A stretch of DNA of 64,000 nt from Datura wrightii (Eukaryota; Streptophyta; Magnoliopsida; Solanales; Solanaceae): the NCBI GenBank assembly GCA_035772735.1, contig JASDFA010000006.1, positions 64,496,001-64,560,000 on the forward strand, given 5' to 3'. The notes under the pieces are model-generated. The model made no database searches. It saw only the letters and a list, made by a program, of their open reading frames with translations, and was not told where the DNA came from. Below are positions 23,846 to 35,990 of this stretch, piece after piece (within the stretch, counting starts at the first letter, position 1; the number at the start of each line of letters is the position of its first letter). Position numbers and translations under genes: made by a program.

Positions 23846-25748
23846 TGTTACACCCCGAAAAATTTTTGGTGATTATTTGATATTTGTATACTATGTTAAG
23901 GGAAGTATGGGTTGTATATTTGACATAGATGACAAGAAAAATGTGTACGAACGGAAAACCGAAGAGTATGTGAAGTTCATAAGTAAGGTTCAACTTTAAA
24001 TAATCATATCTCCTAGTGTATAATGAATTAGAAGTCGCACGACCTATCAAATTAAAGATCTTTGAGTTTAGTTTTGAGAACATTAAAACGCTTGTCAATC
24101 GGAGTTCATAGTAAAAAGTTGCAGACATTTTACCGTGAGACTGTTGGGCAGTAAGGAAGCCACTGCCCTAAAAACGGCCACCGCCCAACTAGCTTTATAT
24201 TTTAAGTCATGACTTATCAAATCATTTTCAATGTTTTCAAAATTAAGATGCCTTCTTATCCTCTGAAATTCTCTCAAATTTCCAAAAACCAACTAAGGAA
24301 AACACTAAGCTAAACTCCATTAAACTAAAGCTAAGTGAAGGGGATCTACCATAAGGTTAAGGTGGTGAGTTGGTGGCTGTTTTGGCTGCACTTGGGCAAT
24401 GTTGTTGTGGTGAATTTGCTGCGTTTTTGAAGCTTTCCTAAGCTACATATACGTTCACTCTTGATAGGGATTAAACACAAGTATAAAAAGTAAGGATTCT
24501 ACTACTATCCTTGCTTGAATTTTTGATTACAAGACTAGAAGTAGGAGGTGTGTTTAGTGTGTTGGTGAACTGTTTTGTGGCGTTATGGACAGCAAGGTTG
24601 CTGTATTTTTGGACAAGAAGTTGAGGGCAATTACTCCTATTTTTAACCAAGAACAAATCCCCAAAAAAAGGTAAGTATTTCACCCCTTTTAAACCTCTCA
24701 AATTATAAAGCGAAAATCTGAAATGGCAGCTAAGTGAGTTGCCGATGGACTTTTGTGAGCTAAGTATTGCTCATTTTCCTTAGGATTTTTGGCTGTTTAT
24801 TTTTCTGAAATTATACTTCATATTGAGGGGAAGAACTACAGCAGAAGTAAGGTAAAATTTTCTCTTATTTCTCCCTTAAAAGTTAGTGAAAACTAGTTGA
24901 GAAAATGGCTAAATATTGTTGTTGTTGCCGTGTGTTGTTGCTGCTAATGTGACTGCCATTTTTTAGTTATTTTGGCTGAATATTGTGCTATAGATTAAGA
25001 TTGTCATTGGACTATAAAAAAATGGATTAAGAAGGTTGAAGGCTGATCATTTAAATAGGAAATCGGCTAGAGAAAAGTTCATCGGAGAAAGGTATGTAAG
25101 GCGTTCTTTGTCTCATGATTTTCAAGCACGAATTCATGCCGAGGATTAATCAGGCATTCCGCTATACTTGAGCTTCTGTAGTAGCATATTATGGTTCCTC
25201 CCAGTTGTTAGAATTACTTGATATTAAGTTGTGTATTTGCTAAAGAGTTGGAACACATGAATGTGAAGCGGAGAGGAAAATTGTCTTCTATTATGGTCAT
25301 AGTTGTAAATTGAGTCTCTCCTCAGCGTGGGCACTGTGAGCTAGTCCTTTAAATTATGTTATGTATTTGTGGTGTAAAATTTGTTTCACATTATGGTTGC
25401 TAAGAAATTTGGTAAGCATGGCAAGACGAAGACGCGCAGACAAACCTAATAATTGAAATCGGATTTTAACTCAATAAGAGCTAACGAGGGTAACGAAATG
25501 AAATTTCCTTATGAAATCCACCTACCCTCATATTCATGTTTTAAGGTACCTAGGGCCATGAAATGGTTCCCCAATCCCTCTTCCTTAAGCTAAGCGACTA
25601 ATTAATGCGTTTGTTAATTAACCGATACGTTAAACTTGGAAAATAGGGCCCGAATGGATAAAATATTGATATTTTTATAGAACCATCTTTATTGGAAGGT
25701 TATGCACAATATCTTGATATTAATAGGCTATACGAAAATCATGATATA

Positions 25749-25768
25749 TGTGTGTGTGTGTGTGTGTA
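25749..25768. repeat. (TG)n microsatellite
   Basis: A TG dinucleotide run followed by imperfect TATG repeats, inside solo LTR A. Confidence 0.9.
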
Positions 25769-27185
25769 TGTGTGTATGTTTATGCTTACGTTCAAATTAC
25801 GCGCTAAAGCAGTAAGGATTACCTTTCGAAAGCCTCTATATGTTTATTAGAGCTTTTGAGTTATCTAGACCTCTTGAGAATTGCTTAAGGCTTTAAGTAG
25901 ACACATCGCATGTTCTTTGAAAGTTGTAGATGTGTAAGAAAATCAACCTAAGAGTAAAGGTTGAGGCTCTGGTAGCAATGGAGAGGTAAGAGTAAATATT
26001 AGACCTTTTAAGATAAAATGTGAGTTATATGCCCTCTGTCCATAGTTGATTTCAATAACCTTTGAGAGATGTTAAATACGAACAAGACGATGTTTAAGAG
26101 ATAAGGTTGAAAATTAGGCAAAAAAGTAAGTGCGTATAAGAAATTCTTGAATAATGAAAATGAGAGTAAATAATTAAGTAGGGAATTACGAATCCTGGTT
26201 GAAAAAGAATTTATGACGAATACGTAAAGTAAAGCCAAAGGTTTTTTTTAGATGATAAGTGTTACGATTTTTATGAGTTAGGCAAATAGCCAACAAGATT
26301 TACCCTGTTCTAATGACATTTAGCAAAAAGGGTTATAAATAAAGTTGGTTATGTTCAGTTGTGTTAAGCTAATGGAAGGCCAGTAAAGTGTTAACTTCTT
26401 AAGAAGTGATTAGAATCGAATATTTTAAGATAGTGACTCAAGTTAAGGAGAAGTTCTTCACCGTCCTTTTTAAACAATTACTTTTGATTATTTGTTCTAT
26501 GAGTTGGAGTAACTTTCTCAAGTTTTAAAGGATTTTTTTCTAGGAAGCTTCTAAACTGTTTATAATGCTGCTAAGCTTTTCTAAGCTCCACATATATTTC
26601 AATGTTTCACATGAGCTTTTTCTACTTTGTCTGAAGCACGACTATAAGTCTTTATTTATCTTAAGGCATCCCCTAGACAATTGCCTGGCATTTGTATATT
26701 AAAGAGCTCCAAGTTTGAGATACACAAGTTATGTCTTCCTGTTCATAAGTTACCTCGAGATGTGATATGATGTGCAATGAATGAGGTATGCTCACAATTC
26801 TTGATATGAAAGTATGAAAGTCAAACGAGTATAAGCACAAAATGAATTCTATGATTGTTAATAGAAAATGTTAGGTTAAGTTATTCCTTTCTGCTCCTAA
26901 TGTTAGAATTGCTAGGAGATGTTTAAAATCATGAACATGACTCTACACATGTTTTTATGATATTCCAGTTCTAGGAACTTTCGAAAAATTCATTCACAGC
27001 ATATGTATGTATTTAAATGCTAAATGAAAGACATATATGTGTATGGCATAATTGTAGTATTAGGGGTCATGGTAAGATCCTACACATGTTATAGTTACTG
27101 ATCGGCATATTTTATGGTTTCCAGTATTCAGATAGTTTGTATGAGCTTTGTCAGCTCCATTTATGATTGTGATTAATATTTGTTT

Positions 27186-27497
27186 TTATTTTACCCCGGT
27201 GTGGTACACCGACTGGAGATCTTTTTATTTTATCCCGGTGTGGTACATCGGCCGAAGATATTTTTATTTTACCCCGAGTGGTACATCAGCTGGAGATATT
27301 TTTATTTTACCCCGGTATGGTACATCGGCTGGAGATATTTTTAGTTTACCTCGGTGTGGTACACCGGCTGGAGATATTTTTATTTTACCCCGGCATGGTA
27401 TACCGACTTGAGATCTATTTATTTTATCCCGGTGTGGTACATCGGCTGGAGATATTTTTATTTTACCTCGGTGTGGTACACCGGATGGACGAATTTT
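27186..27497 (+). repeat. Eight 39-bp tandem units with an internal hairpin
   Basis: About eight diverged copies of a 39-bp unit (TTATTTTACCCCGG ... GGAGATATT) lie end to end. The best copies contain CCGGTGTGGTACACCGG, a perfect 7-bp inverted repeat around GGT. Because 39 is divisible by 3, all three plus frames stay open (27148-27411, 27278-27505, 27354-27536) and would encode tyrosine- and tryptophan-rich or VHRLEIF-like repeats. I regard these frames as by-products. The array lies in the 3' third of solo LTR A, where the R/U5 or late U3 would be. Confidence 0.93.
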
Positions 27498-28285
27498 ATA
27501 TATGAATTTACGGTTGGCTGGTCGTTGGCATTATAGTTATAGTTTCTTTCTTGTGCATTTCTTAATTGCATTTTCATCTCATTATAGAGTTATTATCAGG
27601 TTTCAGGTTTCAGAATTCCAGGTTGTTACCATTCCTTATTCCTGATTCAATTATCTTGAGTTCAGTTATGTTATAGCAAGTTGTTATCAATTACAGGTTG
27701 CAAAGTTCCAGGTTATGTTTATCTTTTATATGTTTATGTGCTAAGTCAGCTACTACAGGATTGTTATTTCATAGTTACAGTTTCAGCCTTACATACCAGT
27801 ACATTTCATTCATACTGACGTCCCATTGCTTGGGGACCTGCGTTCGTGCCGCAGGTGCAGCTAGAGGTCAGGATGCCCAGTTGAGTAGCAGTTCGTGAGA
27901 TCAACAGATGGTTGGTATGCTCCTTTCTTCTTGGAGCTAGGACTTAGTTATTTATGCTTGAGTTTTGAGATGCAGGTATGGGTAGGTCAGAGCCCTGTAC
28001 CGACCATCAGTCAGTTTACTCTTTAGAGGCTTTGTGGACTTAGTGTGTACAATGTTATTCAGTTTGTGGCTTCATCGGCTTATTTTTGCTTGGTTTAGCA
28101 CACTAATTGCCTTGGTTACATTTTGATTGTTTACCCCGTATTGCTGAGACCTTATGGGTCCAGTTTATTCTTCAGTTGATGTCTGGATGGCTTAAGTGTT
28201 ACAGTTACAGATGTCATATAGTCGGCTTCTCGATCAATTATGAATTGAGTGCCAGTTGCGCCTACCCCAGTTTTGGGGCGTGACA

Positions 28286-31200
28286 TAAAAGCTCAATGAA
28301 AAATATAAATGAAAAAGTTTCTCTTAAAGAGATTAAAAGAATTGATATATATAAATATCATATTTTATCGTACGTTTGAGTTATAAAATTATCAAAACGA
28401 TAATTTATAGTTACAAATAATACATAAAATATCTTATTTTGGACTTTTTTTTAAATTACATAGCAAAGGTGGAAAGTGGTGCATTTAAAAAAAGAAAAAG
28501 AAAATTGAATGAGAAATGGGTTCATGGAAAAATTTTCAATAGTTATTGGCTATTGTGCTTATCTAATAGATTTGAAATTACTTTTTTACATACAAAGTTC
28601 AATATATAATTTATCTTAGTGATAACTAAAAGATTATTAGCATGACACAATATTTGTTTTTGATTTTTTCCTGAGGAATGATACTCTATAGTCAATCAAT
28701 ACTTATATCATTTATAACAATTTAATGAAAAAATTACGTATAATTTCAAATCATAAGTGTATTTTAAATTTTCTATTTAGATTAAATTTTAAATTCATTT
28801 ATGAAAGTCATCTACATATTTGATATCTATATTTACATAGTAAATTCATTTTTTTGCTCATATTCTTATTTTATTTCAAAATTTAATCTTATCGATGTTA
28901 ACGATTATGTAATTTTTTATATTATAATATGCATTTGTTATTTTTGTTATTTTTTTTAAAATAGTAATCAGCATAAATTTATTTACTTTATTTTCTTATT
29001 TATTAAGAAAATAAATATTTACAAGGAAAGCAAAATTTATTTACTTTTCTAATTGCTAGTAAGTTATATGTTTAAAACATGATTAATGTAATAGTTCGTA
29101 TTCTGTACAAAATTTTATTTTTTAAATTTTTTCTAGGATAAAAAGATTGCGAAAAATCAAGTTTCTCAAATATAATATGTTCATGGGATTTGTTAATATC
29201 TTTTAAAAGAGATAACTTGTTTAAGAAGAATTTTTTTTTCCATTCTTGTTTAGACAAAATGAATAGCAATATTAACTATTAATTTGTAACTTAAAAATAA
29301 AGTAAGTAATCTATTATAATTAATTAAATTTTAATTTGATTAATTTAAAAATATAAAGACATTCTATTATCGACATACACAAATTAGACTCAAGGAATAC
29401 TTTCTGTTAAATTAAAATTTGATTTGATAACTTTAAAAATAAATCAAACTTACATTAGTTTAAATATTTAAATGAAATAATGTACAAACTTGATCCTCTG
29501 TTTAAATGAAGAACTACTATATTAAAATTCAATGAACACTTCTAGTTTACTCTAATTCAAGTATTCCATCTAGTTCATTTTATTTATCATGTTACTTTTT
29601 ACGTTTTAAAAAATAATTTTATTAAATAACCCTTATTTATTATTTGATCTCCATTTAATATATTATTCATTTACTACACTAATTTTTCTTTTATTTATTA
29701 GAATAAAATTAAAGGTAAAAAATAATTAATTATATTTCAAAATTTAAAATAATAACTTTTTGTATTAAATTAGTTATTTTAGTAAATATTACGAATAGAA
29801 AATGTGATATAAATTAAAGTGAAGATATAGCATAATACAATAATTAGATTAGATTACACTAATTTAAGAAAAGAAAAGAAAGTATAAGGTCCTAAATAGT
29901 ACTTAAAAAACAACTTCTCTAATAATATTTTGAAGATAACAAATGGGTTCACATTTTTAAATGTACATATGATTCTTTTTATTCTTTCAATGCATGAAAG
30001 GCATTAAAATTTACTTAAGCTTGATTAGTTTTTTTCAAAAATTCAATACCAACTTTGCATGATATACAACTATTTTAAGTTAGATATTACAATAATATAT
30101 AATATATAGAAGATATATGAGTGAAACTTTCTAGAAAAAGTTGATAGTTGTGATAGATTTTTAACTACTTGGATATAAATTATTGGATAAATACAATAAT
30201 ATATAATTAGAAATTAAATTATATATGTTTAGAGATTATTGGTGAGAAAATAAGATAAGACCAAGTACATAGTATAATTTACATTACTTCTTGTACAACT
30301 CTTTATAGCCATGATTGTTCTTCTATGGCTCTTTTATATAATAAATAAAATTAATATATGTGTGTGTGTTTGTATATATATATATATAACTCTGTGATTT
30401 AACCGGAAATATCTCCTAACACTTCCATCAAGCAAGAAATTCTAAACTTGCATCACCCCTTACCTTTGGGATTTAAACTCTATGAACAACTTTAACTTTT
30501 TTAATATTAAATTTATTATATTTTTAAAATTATAAATTTAAATTTATTATTTATTGCAAAGACACAAGAATTTATATTTCACATAAAAAAATTAATTCAA
30601 ATAATCCCGATGCTATAAAGTTGCATGCATTTGCCTTTGGGATAACAAAATTGTGCGGCCCCTACCTTTGGGATAAAGGTCCGAAACCATGATACATGTG
30701 TACATAACCCACACGTCACAGAGTGCACTTTTACTACTAGACCAACGCTCAAACACTCCGAATCAAACGAAACAAAGATTCAAAAAATTTCAGGTATCTA
30801 AGTAGGACTTGTTCTTCAAAATCGGAAGATAGCTCGTCGATTTGCAGATAAAGGTTCAATTTGCAATTACAAATAGTGTGCGCGTGCGCACACACAGACA
30901 AAAAACAAAAATAAAAACAAAAGAACATCAGAATAATATGCATTCACCATATCTACCTGAAAATATTTTTCTGAGTTTTCTATCTGCAAATAAATATGAA
31001 AAATTGCAAATGAACTGAATTGGAAACAAAACCTAATGGTCAATAATGGAAGGAAGCACACGTTAATTTAATTTCCTGCTTTAGACAATTCTAACGATCA
31101 ACCTTTATAAATTATCGTAAATCTCATTTACTAAATAGGCGTTTGGATATAGATTTGGAGCTCAAATCTGAAGTTTTGATATGAAATAAGCAATTGTTTA

Positions 31201-32610
31201 ATTTTAATTTTAATTTCAAATCATAATTTGAAATCTCAAATTCTCTTAAAAATAGGATTTCAAATTTCAAGTTGTGATTTTAACTTTTTTTAATGTAAAA
31301 CTAGACCAATAAGTTCATATTTAATTTTTTTTTAAAAGATACTTCATTTTTAATTTTAAAAAAATAACTCATGCTCAACGCCAATAGACTGTGTGAATTG
31401 TATGAAATGATTATATTAAAGAATAGTTAGTTACTGCTATTATTGATTTTTTTGGACCAACAAATCTTTGTAAAAGTATATGTATTTGAAAATTTATAAT
31501 AGCATATAATTGCAAACATTTATTTATAAAAGGAACATGGATATATGCAGTTTATTAATGCGGCGTTTTAGGATATTTTGATATCTTGTTTATGAATTAT
31601 GATTCACTCATTTGGTAAGATTGTCTAAGTGTCAAAGAAGTTTGAAAAACTTTCATAAATTATTGAATTTTTATGTTTATGAGAAAAATACAACTTAAGA
31701 AATTCAAATTACATATCCAAATAAAATTTCAACTTTAAATCAAATCCAAAATGATCCCTAATATTTTGCATATATCACTTAAATATAATAGTTATGCAGC
31801 AATCAATTTAGATGGTTGCTATTAAGGATGGCAATTAGACAGGGCAGAAGTTAAACGAGCAGAGCAGAACAAAATAACACTTAAATAGAGAGATGAAACG
31901 GATTAAAAACTTTTATTTTTAAAAATTAAACCAGACAAAGCACATGGTGGAATGACAGTAGGAACAGAGAAGTGCCTCATTAATCCACAAACATTCAACT
32001 GTAGCATTGAGAACGAAATAGATCGGACGGATCAAATTGTTTCCTCTAAAGATGGAAATGTGATGAAAGATTTTGCTATTAAGAAATAAAATCTAAAACT
32101 TGAATTACATAAGTATCTTTCTTCTTTTCCACATGCAAGGAGAAGAAATACAATTTTTTTTCTTTTGAGGGTATTTGTTTAATTATATAAGTTAGTCAAA
32201 TCAATTCATAATTTTTTTAGTTAAAACAATATATATATTTGGTAACTATTAAAAGTACTTATAAATAAAAATGTTCACAATCTGATTTCACTCAATTTTT
32301 ACTCCATAAGAAACCAAACCCAACAAAGTCACATACAATACAAATTTTGTTGTTTTAGTTGTTTTACCTTTTTTTTTCAAACACATGACTGTTTATTATG
32401 ATCAGTTGTAACATTTTAATTCAACTATGTACTTTTTTTATTTATAAATATTAGTTTCTAAGATTTCTTGTTTCTAGATCAAACTGGCTCTAAATACAAC
32501 CATATCTGACTAGCGTTTTGTGGGCTACTGCCTTTTATATGAAATCGAAAGCCCAATTGCCTTTAACATTTTGGACCCAATTGAACTACATTTCACAGTT
32601 ACATATTTAA
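28286..32610. other. AT-rich intergenic DNA with faint MITE and SINE traces
   Basis: No protein gene is supported. The sequence is AT-rich. A TG/TA microsatellite lies at 30356-30388. A tRNA-like SINE candidate lies at ~30620-30755 on the minus strand. A GGCGTTTGGATATAGATTTGG stretch at 31138 and an ACATATCCAAATAAA stretch near 31715 could be the ends of a decayed MITE, but the arms match poorly. The small frames at 29072-29269 and 30749-31061 look like chance. Confidence 0.5.
30620..30755 (-). mobile_element. Possible tRNA-derived SINE head
   Basis: On the minus strand a box A-like GGTCTAGTAGTAAAA is followed about 50 bases later by a box B-like GGTTTCGGACC, the layout of an RNA polymerase III internal promoter in tRNA-derived SINEs. 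ATCCCAAAGG follows twice, and a third copy lies near 30470. No clear 3' tail or target duplication is seen. A decayed tRNA-like repeat or chance match remains possible. Confidence 0.35.
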
Positions 32611-32935
32611 TTATAAAAAGGGAAAAATAACATAAATATACACTTTTAGAGTATTAATTACTAGAGATATCAATATTTTCAGATTTTCATAGTATAGCAA
32701 TAAAATATTTATCTAAACTAGTAGATTTGTTTTAAAATTAAAAAAAAATATATAGCTGTTTAGTGTCCCATAAAACACGGAAAAGTTCCAAACGTTTCCA
32801 TCTCTTCCTTGTATTCGCGTCGTTCTTTTTTTTTTTACCAGATAACCTCTAACTTACACCATTATTGAATCCTATACAAACTTGACAACTTTTTTTTTCT
32901 TCTCCGTACGAGAATCAAAAAGCATCCCTTCTACA

Positions 32936-33861
32936 ATGTCAGAAAGATGTTTCAATTCAATTATGATTCAACATGGTGGAAGATGGGATGTAATTGGTAA
33001 GTTTTTTGATTTTGTTTTTCTTTAGCATCCCAAAATTTTATTTTTTTAATATAAAAACACCATTTTTTGGTGGATTTCTTTTTATATATAAAAAGTCAAA
33101 CGCCTAAAAAATTTCGAGGTTCTCCGTTTACTCATGTACCGCAGCAGTTAAGCAAATTCTTTAAACTGTCAGATTTTTAAAAACAGAAAATAAAAGTACC
33201 ATCTGGTATTTGTTGTTGTTAATGTAGAAGCAATTATCCATGTTTAATTCTTGTTTCTTTATTAAATATATAAAAAGTGAATAGCTATACCGAAAAATAT
33301 ATTTTTGGTTTATTTTTTTGTGTATAATTTATAAATATTTTTATATTTTAATTATTGTTGTCATTCTAAAATTATATCTTAAATTTAGTAATTGGTATTG
33401 TATTAAATTTGACATGAAGACGTTTGTGTTTTCCAATTGATCAACAATTTTTTTTAAAGTGTGATTATTATATAATCTGAATTAATGTGAAACTTTGTTT
33501 TTAATATTGGTAGTTTTGGTTATAAATGTTATTTTATTTCATATAAATTATACCATATAAATTTCAAGATATTATAATGGTAGAATTATAGTATATATTA
33601 TGGTATATTGTAATTTTAATTATTATATATTTTATGTTTGTCTAATATATGTGTTTTTTAATATGTTTTTGGCTGGTTTTTTTGTCTCAATGTTAATTTG
33701 TATGGCTTGCAGGAAAATATGTAAATTTTCAAGTTGAGGAAATTTTATACGACACAAACACCGGTTTTAATGGTTTGATTTCAGTAATTGTTGAACAACT
33801 ATCAATAGACACATTCAAAATCAAACATCAAATTAAACTACATCATAACATCACCGCGTGA
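32936..33861 (+). pseudogene. Truncated MULE transposase N-terminus, two exons
   Basis: Exon 1 (32936-32996) starts at an ATG and encodes MSERCFNSIMIQHGGRWDVI, then a GTAAGT donor. Exon 2 begins after TTGCAG at 33713 and continues in frame (GKYVNFQVEEILYDTNTGF ... IVEQLSIDTFKIKHQI) to a TGA at 33859-33861. The style (short WDV.../ILY...LLSIIV-like domain before the transposase) resembles N-termini of plant MULE transposases. The frame ends exactly where a GCGC-word cluster begins, and no DDE or SWIM zinc-finger region follows. The splice sites are read from sequence only. Confidence 0.55.
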
Positions 33862-34045
33862 TCACGCAAATTGGTATTGTTCGCGCAAAAAATTGTGCAT
33901 CACCAGCAGTGTTGAAAAGTTGGTTGTTTGGTTGAAAAAAAGACATGCGCGATTGCGCATCTGTCAATTGATCGCGCACAAAAACGCGTGGCACCGGCAG
34001 TGATGATAAGTTGGTTGCGCGTTTGAGAAATATGTATGCGCGTTT
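33855..34045. repeat. Cluster of GCGC-type palindromic words in the MULE
   Basis: Words such as GCGTGATCACGC, TTCGCGCAAAA, TGCGCGATTGCGCA, TGATCGCGCACA and ATGCGCG recur within 190 bases of otherwise AT-rich DNA. The same words recur in the 246-bp duplication at 35185-35220 and 35430-35470. Their role is unknown. They resemble the word clusters seen in LTRs elsewhere in the window. Confidence 0.7.
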
Positions 34046-34373
34046 GAGAAATATTTATAAATATATTAAACATGACAATTTTATCTACTTTTTTATATAT
34101 TAAGTTAGAAACAACGGATATTCAGTTAATTAAACCTTAATTTAGACCTAGTATATTTGTAGATAATTTAAATCGTAAGTTTTATTAAAATACTTCTGCA
34201 TAATTATTCAAAAATATTGCTACGGTACGACACTAAAAAAAAGTTTTAGTTCAATATAATACGACAATGGTAAAGAACCAAAAAGAAACTCGTAGAATTA
34301 TAACTAAATAAGTCTAACAATGAAATAAATAAATTCAAAACAAGTTATCATTTATGTTAAAAAATACTCTTCA

Positions 34374-35990
34374 ATCAGTGTCAGAGACAGTGTCTGTGTC
34401 CATTTTACATGCTCGTCCAAGATCACGCAACCATGCCATCACTTTCTTCTCTAACTTGTCATTTTGTATGGTGAGCTCATCTATTTTCTTATTTAGACCT
34501 TGCATAGATGCTCCCATTGCCGATACTTCCTTTTCAAGCAAGGTAAATCATCTTTCACATATGCTTTCAGGAGCCTGAGTTTGTGGCATCAGTGGCAGCC
34601 TCCACATGTCTTTCCATGGCCTCGGCAGAGTCTTCTAAGTCTTCACTTTCAAATTCTTTCGTATCTCCTACCTCTATTGTATCTTTACCAATATTCATTC
34701 TGTCTGCTCTAAGTTTTGCTTCACGTTTAGGATGCTCATCAGATTTCTTCATTGGTACACCTATCATAGTCTGTCGCCACATACAACAAATTGCGAAGAA
34801 GTTGTGGTTGCACCTTCATTTTGGGTAAGTTGAAAAAATAATCAAAAGGAAATTCTTTAAACAGTTGAATCTGATCTACTTTAAGTCTTTGATTTAATTG
34901 ATAAAAAATCTTAACATTTGTGTAACAGCACCAATGGGTCTGTTTTTTGGCGGACTGAACAAAAATAAAATTAAAATTGCCATTAGATAACAAATGTGTG
35001 CGTATGTGTATAGAAATATTAAATGACATTTTGATACCACTTTCTAAAGATTAATTATACAAACAATTTGGAGCTCGAAAAATAATGCAAATAAAATATA
35101 AAAATCAATTTCTATATTAATTAAACCATACTATGTAAATCTTGACTATAGAATTTAAAATATAATGCTATGTGATTTCACTGCGCGATTTCACCTCCAT
35201 ATGCGCGATTACGCACATAAACTCTTAAATCAAAATAACATGCTGTAAAGATTGCACGATTTAAAAAAAATAACTATTAATACCACTTTCTAAAGATTAA
35301 TTATACACAAATAATTTGGACCTCGAGAAACAATTCAAATAAAATATAAAATAAAATTTCATATATTACTTAAATCATACTATGTAAATCTTAACTAAAA
35401 AATTTAAAACATAATGCTATGTGATTTTATCTGCGCGATTTCACCTTCATATGCGCGATCACGCACATAAACTCTTAATTCAAAATTACATACTGTAATT
35501 CAATGTGTGTAACAACTTGTGAACCAATATATCAATCAAAAAAATACGATATTCATAAATACAAAATAAAAGAAGAATCTTCACAAAAAAATAATTAAAG
35601 GATTTTACTTTAGTCTTTTATTTATTGCATGGAAATTTCATCTTCAAAATCAGAATCTTGGTTGGCTTTTGGTGGTCTGCTGCCTGAAATTTCTTTAGTT
35701 TTCCTCTTTAAATCTTTATTTTTGAAAAATTTTGACCTATCTAAAATAATGGGTTTCCTCCGCTTACTTTCAATGATTTTGGGGCTAGAAGAATCTATGG
35801 GTTCCTTCCCCATACTTTCAGGTTTTGGGGTACAAGAAATATTGATTTTCTTGTCTTTCAAAAAAATTTTTACTGGAGTTTGAGTATATGCATTTAACTC
35901 AAAACTCGGCTGTGATAATACTTCGTTGAGTTTATCACTGGGCATTGTTTGATTGCAAATAAAGGTTTTTACTTTTGATTGGGATTTCAT
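34374..35990 (-). pseudogene. DUF1985/Ulp1-associated MULE gene, broken
   Basis: On the minus strand a 122-codon frame (35990-35622, MKSQSKVKTFICN...) is lysine- and serine-rich and ends with acidic residues. Further on, 35029-34739 holds LFKEFPFDYFFNLPKMKVQ and LLRNLL, resembling the start of DUF1985 domains that accompany Ulp1-type genes in plant MULEs. A polar region (34782-34567) follows, and then a helical stretch (LLEKEVSAMGASMQGLNKKID, in part, ~34545-34374), probably coiled coil. Stops and frame changes separate the parts. No Ulp1 catalytic His-Asp-Cys region is seen. The family call rests on pattern memory. Confidence 0.45.
35035..35505. repeat. 246-bp tandem duplication inside the MULE
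   Basis: Copy 1 (35035-35280) and copy 2 (35281-about 35505) both begin TACCACTTTCTAAAGATTAA. Both contain the sequence TGCGCGATTTCACC, then ATATGCGCGAT(T/C)ACGCACATAAACTCTTAA. The copies differ by scattered substitutions. It lies between the two main coding pieces of the minus-strand gene, probably in an intron. Confidence 0.9.

Larger units (their letters stand above)
23846..28285 (+). repeat. Solo LTR A, Tekay type, with perfect target duplication
   Basis: The LTR begins TGTTACACCCCG and ends GGGGCGTGACA, classic Tekay LTR termini. It is flanked by identical 5-bp repeats TAAAA (23841-23845 and 28286-28290). The length is 4440 bp, long but within the Tekay range. No primer-binding site, gag-pol or second LTR is visible inside, so recombination between two LTRs removed the internal part. 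It contains a small CCACTGCC/CCACCGCC word cluster (24128-24190), a TG microsatellite, and a 39-bp tandem array near its 3' part (27186-27497). Confidence 0.92.

Noticed and set aside
27148..27536. Three overlapping frames encoding tyrosine- and tryptophan-rich repeats
   Set aside because: They follow from a 39-bp tandem unit (a multiple of 3) without stops in any frame. There is no start context, splice signal or similarity to suggest a protein.
31138..31760. Possible MITE with GGCGTTTGGATATAG end
   Set aside because: Only about 10 bases of the two proposed ends match and no duplication is visible, so it is mentioned only as a trace.
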